64,000 nt of DNA, taken from the NCBI RefSeq assembly GCF_030915445.1, contig NZ_CP133264.1:2852001-2916000 (forward strand), in the 5' to 3' direction. The position numbers were made by a program, and so were the translations under genes. Source of the DNA: Clostridium sp. OS1-26 (GTDB taxonomy: Bacteria > Bacillota > Clostridia > Clostridiales > Clostridiaceae). Position 1 is the first letter of the stretch. Every line of letters starts with the position of its first letter. Positions 25,341-34,597 of this stretch are shown piece after piece. The notes under the pieces are model-generated. The model was not told where the DNA came from. It did not search any database and worked only from the letters and a program-made list of their open reading frames with translations.

Positions 25341-26297
25341 ATGTATGGAATTATTGGAACTTGGCGTATGGCTATTGAAGGTATTACAAAAGGAAGAGAA
25401 ATTTTGGAGAAGGAGGGTTCTGCAGGGGATGCAATAGAAACTGCAGTTAAAGAAGTAGAGAACTTTGAATTTTATAAGTCTGTAGGTTATGGAGGACTTC
25501 CAAATGAAGAAATGGAAGTAGAATTAGATGCAGCATATATGGATGGTACTACCTTTGATATAGGAGCAGTTGCTGCAATTAAAGATTTTGCTAATCCAAT
25601 TAGCATTGCAAGACGGTTAAGTAAAGAAAAAGTAAATAACTTACTGGCAGCAGAAGGAGCAGAAAGATTTGCTCATAAAGAAGGCTTTGAACGTAAAAAC
25701 ATGTTAACAGAACGTGCAAAGATTCACTATTATAATCGTGTTAAAGAAATAAAAGAGCAAGAAATAAAACCTTATAGTGGACATGATACTGTAGGTATGG
25801 TATGTCTTGATAAAAATGGTGATATGACAGCGGCTACTTCAACAAGTGGTTTATTTATGAAAAAAAAGGGCAGGATAGGTGATTCACCTATATGTGGTTC
25901 TGGCTTTTACGTAGACTCAAAAGTAGGTGGAGCTAGTGCTACAGGTTTAGGAGAAGACTTAATGAAGGGATGCATTTCTTATGAAATTGTACGTTTAATG
26001 AAAGAAGGATATCATCCTCAAGAAGCTTGTGAAATAGCTGTAAATAATTTTGACAAAGAGCTTAGAGAAAGAAGAGGTAAAGCGGGAGATTTATCATTAA
26101 TTGCTATGAATAATAAGGGAGAATGGGGAGTTGCTACAAACATCGAAGGCTTTTCTTTTGTAGTAACTACTGAAGAACAAGAGCCAATTGTATATTTAAC
26201 AAAAAATACAAATGGAAAATGCTATCATGAGGTGGCAAGTGAGGAGTGGTTAGATAATTATATAAAGACAAGAACTGCTCCATTGGTTAGAAAGTGA
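25341..26297 (+). CDS. Aspartylglucosaminidase / isoaspartyl peptidase-like Ntn-hydrolase
   Basis: Ntn-hydrolase that cleaves itself before a nucleophilic threonine. Thr150 in SGHDTVGMVCLD matches the HDTIGM nucleophile motif of N4-(beta-GlcNAc)-asparaginase, and GDSPICGSGFYVD and GGASATGLGEDLMK form the substrate pocket of this family. 318 residues, with no signal peptide, so it acts in the cytosol, consistent with a substrate delivered by the PTS. The reaction expected is release of aspartate and an amino sugar from glycosyl-asparagine. Ordinary isoaspartyl dipeptide hydrolysis is the alternative. The gene is followed after 7 bases by an M20 peptidase gene. Confidence 0.85.
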   Translation: MYGIIGTWRMAIEGITKGREILEKEGSAGDAIETAVKEVENFEFYKSVGYGGLPNEEMEVELDAAYMDGTTFDIGAVAAIKDFANPISIARRLSKEKVNNLLAAEGAERFAHKEGFERKNMLTERAKIHYYNRVKEIKEQEIKPYSGHDTVGMVCLDKNGDMTAATSTSGLFMKKKGRIGDSPICGSGFYVDSKVGGASATGLGEDLMKGCISYEIVRLMKEGYHPQEACEIAVNNFDKELRERRGKAGDLSLIAMNNKGEWGVATNIEGFSFVVTTEEQEPIVYLTKNTNGKCYHEVASEEWLDNYIKTRTAPLVRK

Positions 26298-26304
26298 GGC
26301 TAAA

Positions 26305-27422
26305 ATGAAAGATTCCATTTTAAATAAAATTGATGAATTAAAGAAACAAATTATTGATGATATTATAGAGTTAGTTAAAATCAATAGTGTAGAGGATGAA
26401 CCACAAGAGGGAATGCCGTTTGGTAAGGAAATTAATAATTGCTTACTTAAAGCGTTAAAAATTTCTGCTAAGCTTGGATTTAAAACTAAAAACTTAGATG
26501 GATATGTAGGTTATGCACAATTAGGGGAAGGCGACGATTATATAGGAGTAATAGGACACCTAGATGTAGTACCTGTAGGAGATGGATGGGTTAAACCGCC
26601 TTTTAGTGGATACATAAGAGATGAGAGAATTTATTCTAGGGGAATTTTAGATAATAAAGGTCCAATTATGTCATGTTTATATGCTTTATATGTATGTAAA
26701 GAATGCGGCGTAGTTTTTAATAAACCGATTCGTATTATATTTGGAACTAATGAAGAATCAGGAATGAAGGATATTGAGTATTATTTAACACAGGAAAAAC
26801 CACCAATAATGGGATGGACTCCAGATTGTAAATATCCAGTTGTTTATGGTGAACGAGGTAGAGCTAAATTTAAGATAGTAGCTGACCCAATATATTTAAA
26901 TGAGTTTTTTGTTTTTTAACGGAGTATTTTCTAAAAGGCGAAGGCAATGGAAGTCGTTTAGGTATTGGTTATGTTGATGATGAATTTGGAAAAATGCAGA
27001 TCCGTGGGTTAGAACTAAGAATGGAAAAGGATAAATGTGTATTTGATTTTACTTTAAGTTACCCAGCAGTTGTAACCTTAACTGAAATTACAAATCAAAT
27101 AAAATCAAAAATACCAGATAATTTGCTACTAGAATTAGTTAGCAACTATAATCCAGTGAAGTTTGAAAAGGAATGTTTTTTAGTAAAAAAACTTCAAGAA
27201 GCCTATGAAGAGATTACTGAACTTAATGGAACTCCAGTAACTACTACAGGAGGGACTTATGCAAAAGCAATGCCAAACATTGTTCCCTTTGGACCGAGTT
27301 TTCCAGGGCAAAAAGGGATTTCACATAATCCCAACGAGTGGATGGACATTAAAGATATTATTTTAAATGCTAAAATTTATGCATTAAGTTTTATAAAGTT
27401 AGCAGGTGAAAACTATGAGTAG
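26305..27422 (+). pseudogene. M20 (PepV-like) dipeptidase, internally deleted and frameshifted
   Basis: Two frames (26305-26919 and about 26916-27422) belong to one PepV-type zinc dipeptidase. Metal ligands are visible: GHLDVVPVGDGW, LDNKGP, TNEESGMKD, TPDCKYPVVYGE and the C-terminal FPGQKGISHNPNEW. The join lies in a T6 run near 26912-26917; reading one base back gives FLTEYFLKGEGNGSRLGIGY. Even when joined, the protein is about 370 residues, against about 465 usual: most of the lid domain, including the GKAAHA-type His block, is missing after FKIVADPIYLNEF. It is probably inactive. Its remnant still overlaps cutC by 8 bases. Confidence 0.75.
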
Positions 27423-28161
27423 AACAGTAGAAATATGTTGTGGAAGTTATTATGATTGTATACAAGCTTATAAAGGAAAGGCGGATAGGGTAGAGCTAAA
27501 TAGCGCTTTATATATGGGAGGATTAACCCCTAGTATTGCTAGTCTTGTTTTAACCAAAAAAAATACAAATTTAAAGGTTATTTGTATGGCAAGACCAAGA
27601 GGAGCTGGCTTTTGTTATGGGAAGGAAGATTTTGAAACATTAGTATTGGATGTAAGAACTATGCTGGAGCATGGTGCAGATGGAATTGCATTTGGCTGCT
27701 TAAATGATAACGGAAATATTAATACTTTTCAAACAAAAGAGGTAGTGGAGGTAATTAAATCCTATGGTAAGGAAAAAGAGGCAGTATTTCATAGAGCCTT
27801 TGATTGCGTTAATGACCCTTATGAAGCAATAGAGACTTTAATTAGTCTACGTATAGATCGGGTTCTAACTAGTGGTTTGGAAGGGAAAGCCATTGATGGG
27901 TTAGAATTATTAAAGAGTCTGCAAGAAAAGCATGGAGATAAAATTGAAATACTAGTAGGTAGTGGAATTAATGCTAGTAATGCTAAAAAGATTATTGAGT
28001 ATACTGGTGTTACTCAAGTACATAGCTCCTGCAAAGCATGGCTAAAAGATGAAACTACTACTAAAAATCATGTTAGTTATGCCTATAGTAAGGATGCATA
28101 TGGTTATGACGTAGTAGATTCCAAAATAGTTGATAAATTGGTAAAAGTATGTAAAGCATAG
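27415..28161 (+). CDS. cutC: CutC family protein (TIM-barrel)
   Basis: About 248 residues. CutC signatures are VEICCGSYYDCIQAYKGKAD, RVELNSALYMGGLTPS, ARPRGAGFCYG, VFHRAFDCVNDPYEAIETL, RVLTSGLEGKA and ILVGSGINASN. Historically called a copper homeostasis protein, but its biochemical role is not settled, and it often occurs in sugar-utilisation loci. The start at 27415 (AGGTGA upstream) overlaps the M20 stop by 8 bases. Last gene of the PTS locus. Confidence 0.92.
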   Translation: MSRTVEICCGSYYDCIQAYKGKADRVELNSALYMGGLTPSIASLVLTKKNTNLKVICMARPRGAGFCYGKEDFETLVLDVRTMLEHGADGIAFGCLNDNGNINTFQTKEVVEVIKSYGKEKEAVFHRAFDCVNDPYEAIETLISLRIDRVLTSGLEGKAIDGLELLKSLQEKHGDKIEILVGSGINASNAKKIIEYTGVTQVHSSCKAWLKDETTTKNHVSYAYSKDAYGYDVVDSKIVDKLVKVCKA

Positions 28162-28198
28162 TTTAGAAAAAATTAAGAGTTGCTGTATTAGAATTGCT

Positions 28199-28240
28199 TA
28201 AAACTGAAGCATTCTAGCAATGAAATTTGTGATGCATGAT
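28199..28240 (+). pseudogene. Short remnant of a second DUF817 3' end
   Basis: In one frame the sequence reads LKLKHSSNEICDA then stop, nearly the same as the DUF817 C-terminus LKLKHSSNEIHDD encoded at 18671-18710. The DNA is also clearly similar over about 40 bases. Nothing upstream continues the similarity, so this is a fragment left by a duplication or rearrangement bracketing the PTS locus. Confidence 0.5.
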
Positions 28241-28254
28241 AAAAACTGTGTCCT

Positions 28255-28303
28255 AAGAGCTAAACCTGGAAGATTACGCTTCTATGTTGTAGGTTTAGCT
28301 CTT
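28255..28303. terminator. Hairpin between cutC and the MFS gene
   Basis: AAGAGCTAAACCT (28255-28267) pairs perfectly with AGGTTTAGCTCTT (28291-28303). The right arm is inside the last codons of the MFS gene, so it likely ends transcription from both sides. Confidence 0.65.
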
Positions 28304-29523
28304 ATTTTAAATATAATCATAAGCATAAAAACACAAACTAATGTTAAAGAGCCACATAGTACAAAAGCCCAGGCAGAGCCAATTTTGTCTGCGGCATAAC
28401 CAGAAAATAGACTACCTAAAGGAGCACTTCCAGCGAATACAAGTGAATATACGCTCATAACCCTTCCTCTGTATTCATCCTTAGAGTTAACTTGCAGCGT
28501 TGAATTAGCAGTGGTAGAGAAATAAATATTGAAAAGTCCATTTATTACAAGGAAAATTGCTGCTGTATAATAAGTACGTGAAAATCCTATAAAAATAAGC
28601 ATAACAGCAGTAATTATTGAACTTCCGAATAAAATTAGCTTCTTAGGTCCTGATTTACTTCTTAAGGAAACTGCAACTGCACCTATAAGGGAGCCTGCTC
28701 CAAGGGAGGACATTAAAAATCCGTATATTTTTTCCTGCTGATGAAGAATATTTTTTGTAAAAACAGGAATTAAAATATTATAATTAAAAACAAATACTCC
28801 AATTACAGTGACCATACAAACAGTTTCAAACAGAACAGAAGTATTAAAAATATATTTAAGACCATCCTTAATTTCTTTAAATATGTTGTTAGAAAAATTC
28901 TTTCTCACATAAGGTTTTGCTTTAATATATATGAGACCGCAAAGCACTGTTAAAAAGCTTAAGCCGTTTAGAAAAAAACACCAAGCTATGCCTATATAAG
29001 CCATAAGCAGTGCACCTATAGCAGGACCAATGATTCTAGCAAGATTGAAGGTAGCAGAGTTTAAAGCTATTGCATTCATTAAATCCTCTTTGCCTGCAAT
29101 TTCAACTATAAAGGACTGTCTTGTAGGCATATCAATTGTATTTATGAATCCTAAAAAAAGTGCAAGAATTACAATATGATAGTATTTTATGCTGTGGGTA
29201 AATACTAGTGCAGACATTATAAAAGCCAAAAGCATTGATAATGTCTGTGTAATTAAAAGAATTTTTTTCTTTGGAAACCTGTCTATAGCAACTCCCGCGA
29301 ATAGTGAGAAAAGCGTTATAGGTAAAAATTGCATTGTTCCTATAACCCCAAGTAAGAAAGGTGAACCTGTAAGTGAAAGTACAAGCCAAGATTGACTAAC
29401 ACTTTGAACCCAGGTACCAATAACAGATACGCATTGCCCAATCCAATAGTATCTAAAGTTTTTATGGGTAAGAGCATGAAAATTATCTTCTATAAACATT
29501 TTAAAATGATTTTTTAAATTCAT
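28282..29523 (-). CDS. MFS transporter (EntS/DHA-like exporter)
   Basis: 413 residues with twelve predicted membrane helices. The motif A-like loop GVAIDRFPKKKILLI after helix 2 and the repeat YAADKIGSAWA in the second half are typical of the MFS group related to enterobactin/macrolide exporters. The N-terminal FRYYWIGQCVSVIGTWVQSV is characteristic of that group. Substrate unknown. It stands alone. Confidence 0.88.
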   Translation of the reverse strand: MNLKNHFKMFIEDNFHALTHKNFRYYWIGQCVSVIGTWVQSVSQSWLVLSLTGSPFLLGVIGTMQFLPITLFSLFAGVAIDRFPKKKILLITQTLSMLLAFIMSALVFTHSIKYYHIVILALFLGFINTIDMPTRQSFIVEIAGKEDLMNAIALNSATFNLARIIGPAIGALLMAYIGIAWCFFLNGLSFLTVLCGLIYIKAKPYVRKNFSNNIFKEIKDGLKYIFNTSVLFETVCMVTVIGVFVFNYNILIPVFTKNILHQQEKIYGFLMSSLGAGSLIGAVAVSLRSKSGPKKLILFGSSIITAVMLIFIGFSRTYYTAAIFLVINGLFNIYFSTTANSTLQVNSKDEYRGRVMSVYSLVFAGSAPLGSLFSGYAADKIGSAWAFVLCGSLTLVCVFMLMIIFKIRAKPTT

Positions 29524-29726
29524 ATGTTATCGCCTTCTTTATTTATGTTTCATTTGAAAAATATGTCTAGATATACATATTCCCAATACGTGAAGATTAT
29601 ATCATATCTTCTTAAACTTTAACAAAAGTCAAATGAAAGCAAAAAACGGAGTGTAAAGTATTTCTATTAGTCAATACTATAAAATAATAGGTATAACAAT
29701 ATTAAATACTTATGTAAAAGAAAGAA

Positions 29727-29751
29727 CATGGATTTGTATTGTAAACCCATG
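29727..29751 (-). terminator. Hairpin downstream of the DUF711 gene
   Basis: CATGGGTTT and AAATCCATG (minus strand) pair with one G-U, followed by T-rich sequence. Probable terminator of the ACT-DUF711 operon. Confidence 0.5.
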
Positions 29752-29764
29752 CCCTTTTGACTTT

Positions 29765-31123
29765 TTAATTTTTAAAGCTGTGAATTGGCGCAGGAATATG
29801 TCCGCCTCTGTTTATAAAATCTTCACTGGAAAATTTACTTACAGCCATTATAGGAGCTGTTCCTAAAAGTCCGCCAAATTCAGCTTCATCACCAACTGCT
29901 TTGCCGTAAACAGGTATTATTCTTACTGCAGTTGTCTTATTATTTATTACTCCAATAGCAGCCTCATCTGCAATAATTGCTGATATAGTTGATTCTGGAG
30001 TATCTCCAGGGATTCCTATCATATCAAGACCTACGGAACAAACACAAGTCATTGCTTCTAATTTTTCTAAATTTAAGGAACCAGATTTTACTGCAGCTAT
30101 CATTCCTTCATCTTCACTTACAGGAATGAATGCACCACTAAGTCCACCTACTTGAGAAGCGGCCATTACACCACCTTTTTTAACTGCATCGTTTAATAGG
30201 GCTAAAGCAGCAGTAGTTCCATGGCATCCACAGCTTTCAAGTCCCATTTCTTCTAAAAGTCTTCCTACACTATCACCTATAGCTGGTGTTGGAGCAAGTG
30301 ATAGGTCAACTACTCCGAAAGGAACATCTAGTCTTTTTGAAGCTTCCTGTGCTACAAATTGGACAAGTCTTGTTAGCTTGAATGCAGTTTTCTTTATTGT
30401 TTCTGAAACTACATCAAAGCTTTGTCCTTTTACTTGTTCAAGGGCAGATTTTACAACTCCTGGTCCGCTAACACCGACATTTATTATGCATTCAGCTTCT
30501 CCAACTCCATGAAATGCACCAGCCATAAATGGGTTGTCTTCTACTGCATTAGCAAATACTACAAGCTTAGCACAGCCTATACCGTCTGCATCCTTTGTAA
30601 GATAAGCAGCTTTTTTTATTATTCTTCCCATGTCTCTAACAGCATCCATGTTTATTCCAGATTTGCTATTTCCAACATTTACTGAGGAACAAACTTTTTT
30701 TGTAATAGCTAGAGCCTCAGGAATTGATTCTATAAGTATTTTGTCTCCTTTAGTGTATCCTTTTTGTACTAGAGCTGAAAATCCTCCTATAAAGTCAATT
30801 CCTAAAGCTTCAGCAGCTCTATCTAAAGTCTTAGCGAATTCAACATAATCAGTATCATCACAAGTTTGAGCAATAATAGATAAAGGAGTTACAGATACTC
30901 TTTTATTGACAATAGGTATTCCATATTCTGTTTCAATTTCTCTTCCAACCTTAACTAAGTTTTCTGCATATTTAGTTATTTTATCATAAATTTTAATTCT
31001 TGATTGCTTTCCATCACTATGGCAGCAATCTAAAAGAGATATACCCATTGTAATTGTTCTTATATCTAAATTTTGATCATCTACCATTTTTATTGTTTCC
31101 ATTATATTGTTTAAATTAATCAT
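29765..31123 (-). CDS. PFL-like / DUF711 (UPF0210) family protein
   Basis: 452 residues, with conserved glycine-rich blocks of UPF0210: [54 protein letters not shown] and [20 protein letters not shown]. The fold is related to glycyl-radical enzymes but no glycyl-radical motif is expected in this family. Function unknown. It follows the ACT-domain gene by 21 bases, a pairing conserved in Firmicutes. A glycine riboswitch lies upstream of the pair. Confidence 0.9.
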   Translation of the reverse strand: MINLNNIMETIKMVDDQNLDIRTITMGISLLDCCHSDGKQSRIKIYDKITKYAENLVKVGREIETEYGIPIVNKRVSVTPLSIIAQTCDDTDYVEFAKTLDRAAEALGIDFIGGFSALVQKGYTKGDKILIESIPEALAITKKVCSSVNVGNSKSGINMDAVRDMGRIIKKAAYLTKDADGIGCAKLVVFANAVEDNPFMAGAFHGVGEAECIINVGVSGPGVVKSALEQVKGQSFDVVSETIKKTAFKLTRLVQFVAQEASKRLDVPFGVVDLSLAPTPAIGDSVGRLLEEMGLESCGCHGTTAALALLNDAVKKGGVMAASQVGGLSGAFIPVSEDEGMIAAVKSGSLNLEKLEAMTCVCSVGLDMIGIPGDTPESTISAIIADEAAIGVINNKTTAVRIIPVYGKAVGDEAEFGGLLGTAPIMAVSKFSSEDFINRGGHIPAPIHSFKN

Positions 31124-31144
31124 TGCTTTAAAACTCCTTATAAT

Positions 31145-31414
31145 TTAAATTTTGTACATTGAATTAAATATATCTTCTCGCTGAACTTTAATAGAAACAT
31201 CTATTTCTGCAGCTTTATTTTCAAATTTAGTCTTTAAATCCTTAAATTCAAGCTGCATTTTTGACAAATCAACAAGCATTACCATAGTAAAGTAATCATC
31301 TATGAGAGTTTGATTAATATCTAAAATATTTACGTTGTTTTTAGATAATACAGAAGTTACTTCATGAATAATACCTACCTTATCTTTTCCTAGTACACTT
31401 ACAAATGCTTTCAT
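31145..31414 (-). CDS. ACT domain protein (UPF0237)
   Basis: 89 residues forming one ACT domain: KAFVSVLGKDKVGIIHEVTS, LSKNNVNILDINQT and FTMVMLVDLS. It likely binds an amino acid and partners the DUF711 protein. First gene of the operon, with GGAGAGA upstream. The leader from here to 31650 carries a glycine riboswitch and terminator, so glycine is the obvious candidate ligand for the system. Confidence 0.92.
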   Translation of the reverse strand: MKAFVSVLGKDKVGIIHEVTSVLSKNNVNILDINQTLIDDYFTMVMLVDLSKMQLEFKDLKTKFENKAAEIDVSIKVQREDIFNSMYKI

Positions 31415-31484
31415 TTTTTATCTCTCCTTATGAAATTAAATTTTAAACAATTTACCCAGGTGTGTATCCATCGGACAAAATAAA

Positions 31485-31510
31485 AGAGACTAAATTTAAA
31501 TTTAGTCTCT
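31485..31510 (-). terminator. Expression-platform terminator of the glycine riboswitch
   Basis: A 26-base perfect palindrome starting AGAGACTAAATTT, followed on the minus strand by TTTTATTTT. It lies between the aptamer and the ACT gene. The aptamer's 5' strand GAGAGACT can also pair with the terminator's 3' arm AGTCTCTT, giving a possible switch. Confidence 0.8.
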
Positions 31511-31562
31511 GGAAAGCAAGATTTTTGAAGCAAAAAATAAATAGTTATTTTTCTCGTTCAAA

Positions 31563-31646
31563 ATCCCCTGTCCTTTTACCTGAGAGCTTCACCAAAATAT
31601 ATTTTGGCTTTCCCCTTCGGTGCTCAGTCGAGTCTCTCCAGAGGTT
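31563..31646 (-). promoter_or_regulatory. Glycine riboswitch (single aptamer visible)
   Basis: On the minus strand the order is CCTCTGGAGAGACTCG, CACCGAAGGGGAAAGCC, a short stem AAAATATATTTTGG, then AGCTCTCAGGTAAAAGGACA and GGGG. These are the conserved glycine aptamer blocks. Only one full aptamer was recognised; a degenerate partner upstream cannot be excluded. Confidence 0.92.
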
Positions 31647-32032
31647 CGTCCAATAACGGTTTAATAAAATTATTCCGCTAAATTCATCCGATCCGTATTA
31701 AATTGTTTAATAGGATATTAACATAGACATCAATTTAAATCAATTTTCGAATTTTGTTTGTTTTTGCAATAAAAACGTTTTCAAACAGGAGATTCCTGCA
31801 AAAATCTTGCATTTTGAATTACAACTAAAACTTTTAATCTTTTCAGTTTTTAGAAGAATATAAACTTACCAATAAAATTGAAAAATAAGCAAATGTTAAC
31901 GTTTAAATTTTATAATTTAGAAATGTACGTGAATAAAATACATTTGACTTTTGTGTGGAAACATTATAAAGTATTAATCATATTTGAGTTTTAAATCTAA
32001 ATGACATTAATTGCAAAAAGGGGGCTAATACA

Positions 32033-33514
32033 TTGTTGTATAGAAGTACTAGGGGGAACGGGAAAGTTGTGGGAGCATCTGCAGCAATAATTAGGGGCAT
32101 AGCTGAAGATGGAGGACTATATGTACCAGAGGAATTTCCTAAAATTACAAAATCCTTTCAAGAGTTAGGGGATATGAACTATAGGGAACTTGCATTTTAT
32201 ATTATTAAAAAGTATTTTGATGATTTTAGCGATGATGAACTTAGAGAATGTATAGATAGAGCTTATGATGAAAAGTTTGAAAATTCTTATATAGCACCAC
32301 TGAACTACAAAGCAGAGGCATATTTTTTAGAACTTTATCATGGAAAGACATTGGCATTTAAGGATATGGCACTAAGTATACTTCCCTATCTTTTAAAAAC
32401 AGCAGTAAAGAAAATAGGCATAACAAAAGAAATAGTTATACTTACTGCTACATCCGGGGACACTGGAAAAGCTGCATTAGAAGGCTTTGATAGTGTTGAT
32501 AAAACAAAGATTGTAGTTTTTTATCCAAAGGATGGGGTAAGTGAAATTCAAAAGAGACAAATGACTACTCAAGAAGGAAAAAATACTTTTGTAGTTGGTA
32601 TAGAGGGTAATTTTGATGATGCGCAAAATGGAGTTAAGGAGATATTTAGTGACAAAGCCTTTAACGAATTATTAAATAAGAATAACTATATGCTTTCTTC
32701 TGCAAACTCCATAAATATAGGAAGGCTGGTGCCGCAGGTAGTCTATTATGTTTATTCATATGCAAAACTTTTAAAAGATAAAAAAATACAAGAAGGAGAA
32801 AGCATAAATGTAGTTGTACCAACAGGAAACTTTGGCAATATACTAGCGGCTTTCTATGCTAAAGCAATGGGGGTGCCACTAGGAAGATTAATTTGTGCAT
32901 CTAACGAAAATAAAGTACTTACAGATTTCATAAACACCGGAATTTATGACAGAAGAAGAGAATTCTCTGTAACCAATTCTCCTTCCATGGATATTTTAAT
33001 ATCCAGCAATTTAGAAAGATTTCTATATGAAATAAGCGACAGAGATGAGCAACTTATAAATAATCTCATGAAACAACTTAAAGAAGAAGGTAAGTATGAG
33101 ATAAATGAAGACATGAAAGAAAAGCTAAAGATATTATATGGGGACTTTGCTGATGAAAAAGAAACTCTTGCAGCAGTTAAAAAGGTCTATGAAACTTCAG
33201 AGTATGTTATAGATACACATACTGCAGTAGCCTATGAGGTTTATGAAAAATATAAGAAAAATACATATGATGATAGAGCTGCCGTAATAGCTTCTACTGC
33301 AAGTCCATTTAAGTTTCCAAGAAGTATAAATGAGGTTCTAAACTTTGCAAATAGTAGTACTTCAGATTTTGAGATGGTACAAATGCTATCTGAGAAGATG
33401 GGGGTGAAAATACCTAGGGGAATAGAGAGTTTAGATAAAAAAGAAATTCGTCATAAAGTAACATGTAAAAAGGATGAAATGAGAGAAGTAATTAAAAATT
33501 TTTTAGGGGAGTAG
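32033..33514 (+). CDS. thrC: Threonine synthase
   Basis: PLP enzyme converting O-phosphohomoserine to threonine (493 aa). The N-terminus reads LYRSTRGNG; the PLP lysine lies in HGKTLAFKDMALS; TATSGDTGKAALEGF and VPTGNFGNILAAFYAKAMG bind substrate and phosphate. It starts at TTG, with AGGGGG eight bases upstream. First gene of thrC-thrB-lysC-hom. I found no T-box or attenuator in the leader. Confidence 0.96.
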   Translation: MLYRSTRGNGKVVGASAAIIRGIAEDGGLYVPEEFPKITKSFQELGDMNYRELAFYIIKKYFDDFSDDELRECIDRAYDEKFENSYIAPLNYKAEAYFLELYHGKTLAFKDMALSILPYLLKTAVKKIGITKEIVILTATSGDTGKAALEGFDSVDKTKIVVFYPKDGVSEIQKRQMTTQEGKNTFVVGIEGNFDDAQNGVKEIFSDKAFNELLNKNNYMLSSANSINIGRLVPQVVYYVYSYAKLLKDKKIQEGESINVVVPTGNFGNILAAFYAKAMGVPLGRLICASNENKVLTDFINTGIYDRRREFSVTNSPSMDILISSNLERFLYEISDRDEQLINNLMKQLKEEGKYEINEDMKEKLKILYGDFADEKETLAAVKKVYETSEYVIDTHTAVAYEVYEKYKKNTYDDRAAVIASTASPFKFPRSINEVLNFANSSTSDFEMVQMLSEKMGVKIPRGIESLDKKEIRHKVTCKKDEMREVIKNFLGE

Positions 33515-33523
33515 GTGATAGTT

Positions 33524-34432
33524 ATGGTAGAAGTTAGAGTACCAGCAACAAGTGCTAATATGGGACCAGGCTTCGATTGTCTTGGAGTAGCAGTTAATAT
33601 GTACAATAGATTTTATGTGGAGGAAATCGAAGAGGGACTTGTTTTCGAAGGTTGTGAAGATAAATTTAAAAATGAAGATAACCTGATATATGTCGCAATG
33701 AAAAGATGTTTCGAAAAGATAGGCTATAAACCTACCGGTTTAAGAATAAGAATAGAGAGCGATATACCTGTATGTAGAGGTCTTGGGAGCAGCGCTGCCT
33801 GTGTAGTAGGGGGAGTTATTTGTGCCAATGAATTAGCTGGAAGAGTTTTAAATAATCAAGAGCTCTTAGATTTGGCAGTGGAGGTTGAAGGTCATCCGGA
33901 TAACATAAATCCAGCCTTCTGTGGGGGAATGACTGTTTCTATATCAGAAGGCAAAAAGGTTGTTTACAACAATGTAAGGGTTAAAGAAGGTATTAAATTT
34001 TGTGCACTTATACCTAATTTTACATTATCTACAGAAGAAGCCAGAGCAGTTTTACCTAAAAATATAGATTATAAGCAGGGGATTTTTAACGTAGGAAGAA
34101 CTGCACTTTTGATATCAGCATTAAATAATGGGGATTTTCATTTAATCAAATATGCTTGCAAAGACAAGCTACATGAGAACTACAGAGCTCGGCTTATAGA
34201 AAATTTTTATTCTATAAAGGAAGAGTGTGAAAGACTTAATTGTTTGGGCGTATTTTTAAGTGGGGCAGGCCCAACAATTATGGTTATGCTTAAAGAAGAA
34301 GACAAGGAGTTTTGCAAAAATATTCAAAGCTTTTTAGAAAATTTACAAAGTAAGTGGAAAGTTAAAGAGCTTAATATAGACAATGAGGGTACTGTGGTAA
34401 ATAATTTAGGGCAGCTAATCCAGTGTGGGTAA
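33524..34432 (+). CDS. thrB: Homoserine kinase
   Basis: GHMP kinase making O-phosphohomoserine. [20 protein letters not shown] at the front, ATP-binding [31 protein letters not shown] and the C-terminal [14 protein letters not shown] are diagnostic. The start at 33524 follows AGGTGATAG; the GTG nine bases earlier is less likely. It lies 9 bases after thrC. Confidence 0.96.
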   Translation: MVEVRVPATSANMGPGFDCLGVAVNMYNRFYVEEIEEGLVFEGCEDKFKNEDNLIYVAMKRCFEKIGYKPTGLRIRIESDIPVCRGLGSSAACVVGGVICANELAGRVLNNQELLDLAVEVEGHPDNINPAFCGGMTVSISEGKKVVYNNVRVKEGIKFCALIPNFTLSTEEARAVLPKNIDYKQGIFNVGRTALLISALNNGDFHLIKYACKDKLHENYRARLIENFYSIKEECERLNCLGVFLSGAGPTIMVMLKEEDKEFCKNIQSFLENLQSKWKVKELNIDNEGTVVNNLGQLIQCG

Positions 34433-34433
34433 G

Positions 34434-34576
34434 CAGAGAACCAAAATCTTAAGCAGGCATCCAAAATCTTAAGTAGATATCCCAAATCTGTGATTTGGTG
34501 ATAGTCACTTACACAGCGTGCTGATTTTGAGATGGTCGCTTACTCCTCTGACATAAGGAAGAGGAGTTTCATTTAA
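34434..34576 (+). repeat. Intergenic hairpin repeat, nested copy (family member A)
   Basis: Three left half-units start TAAGCAGAGAACC (34434), TAAGCAGGCATCC and TAAGTAGATATCCC. Two right half-units, GATTTGGTGATAG..CACTTA and GATTTTGAGATGG..CGCTTA, pair with the last two lefts, so one hairpin is nested in another. An ACTCCTCT/AGAGGAGT hairpin then TTTCATTT ends the unit. A simpler copy lies at 45644-45715 and a half-unit near 1437. Confidence 0.7.
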
Positions 34577-34597
34577 ACAATAAATGGGGGGCTAAAA

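Noticed and set aside
31462..31656. Plus-strand open frame over the glycine riboswitch
   Set aside because: Coincides with a structured RNA on the other strand and has no ribosome binding site.
31700..32030. T-box or threonine/isoleucine attenuator before thrC
   Set aside because: No T-box consensus, antiterminator or leader peptide rich in Thr/Ile codons was found.
34434..34540. CRISPR-like short repeats
   Set aside because: Three degenerate left units spaced about 20 bases apart pair with downstream right units as hairpins; there are no uniform spacers or cas genes.
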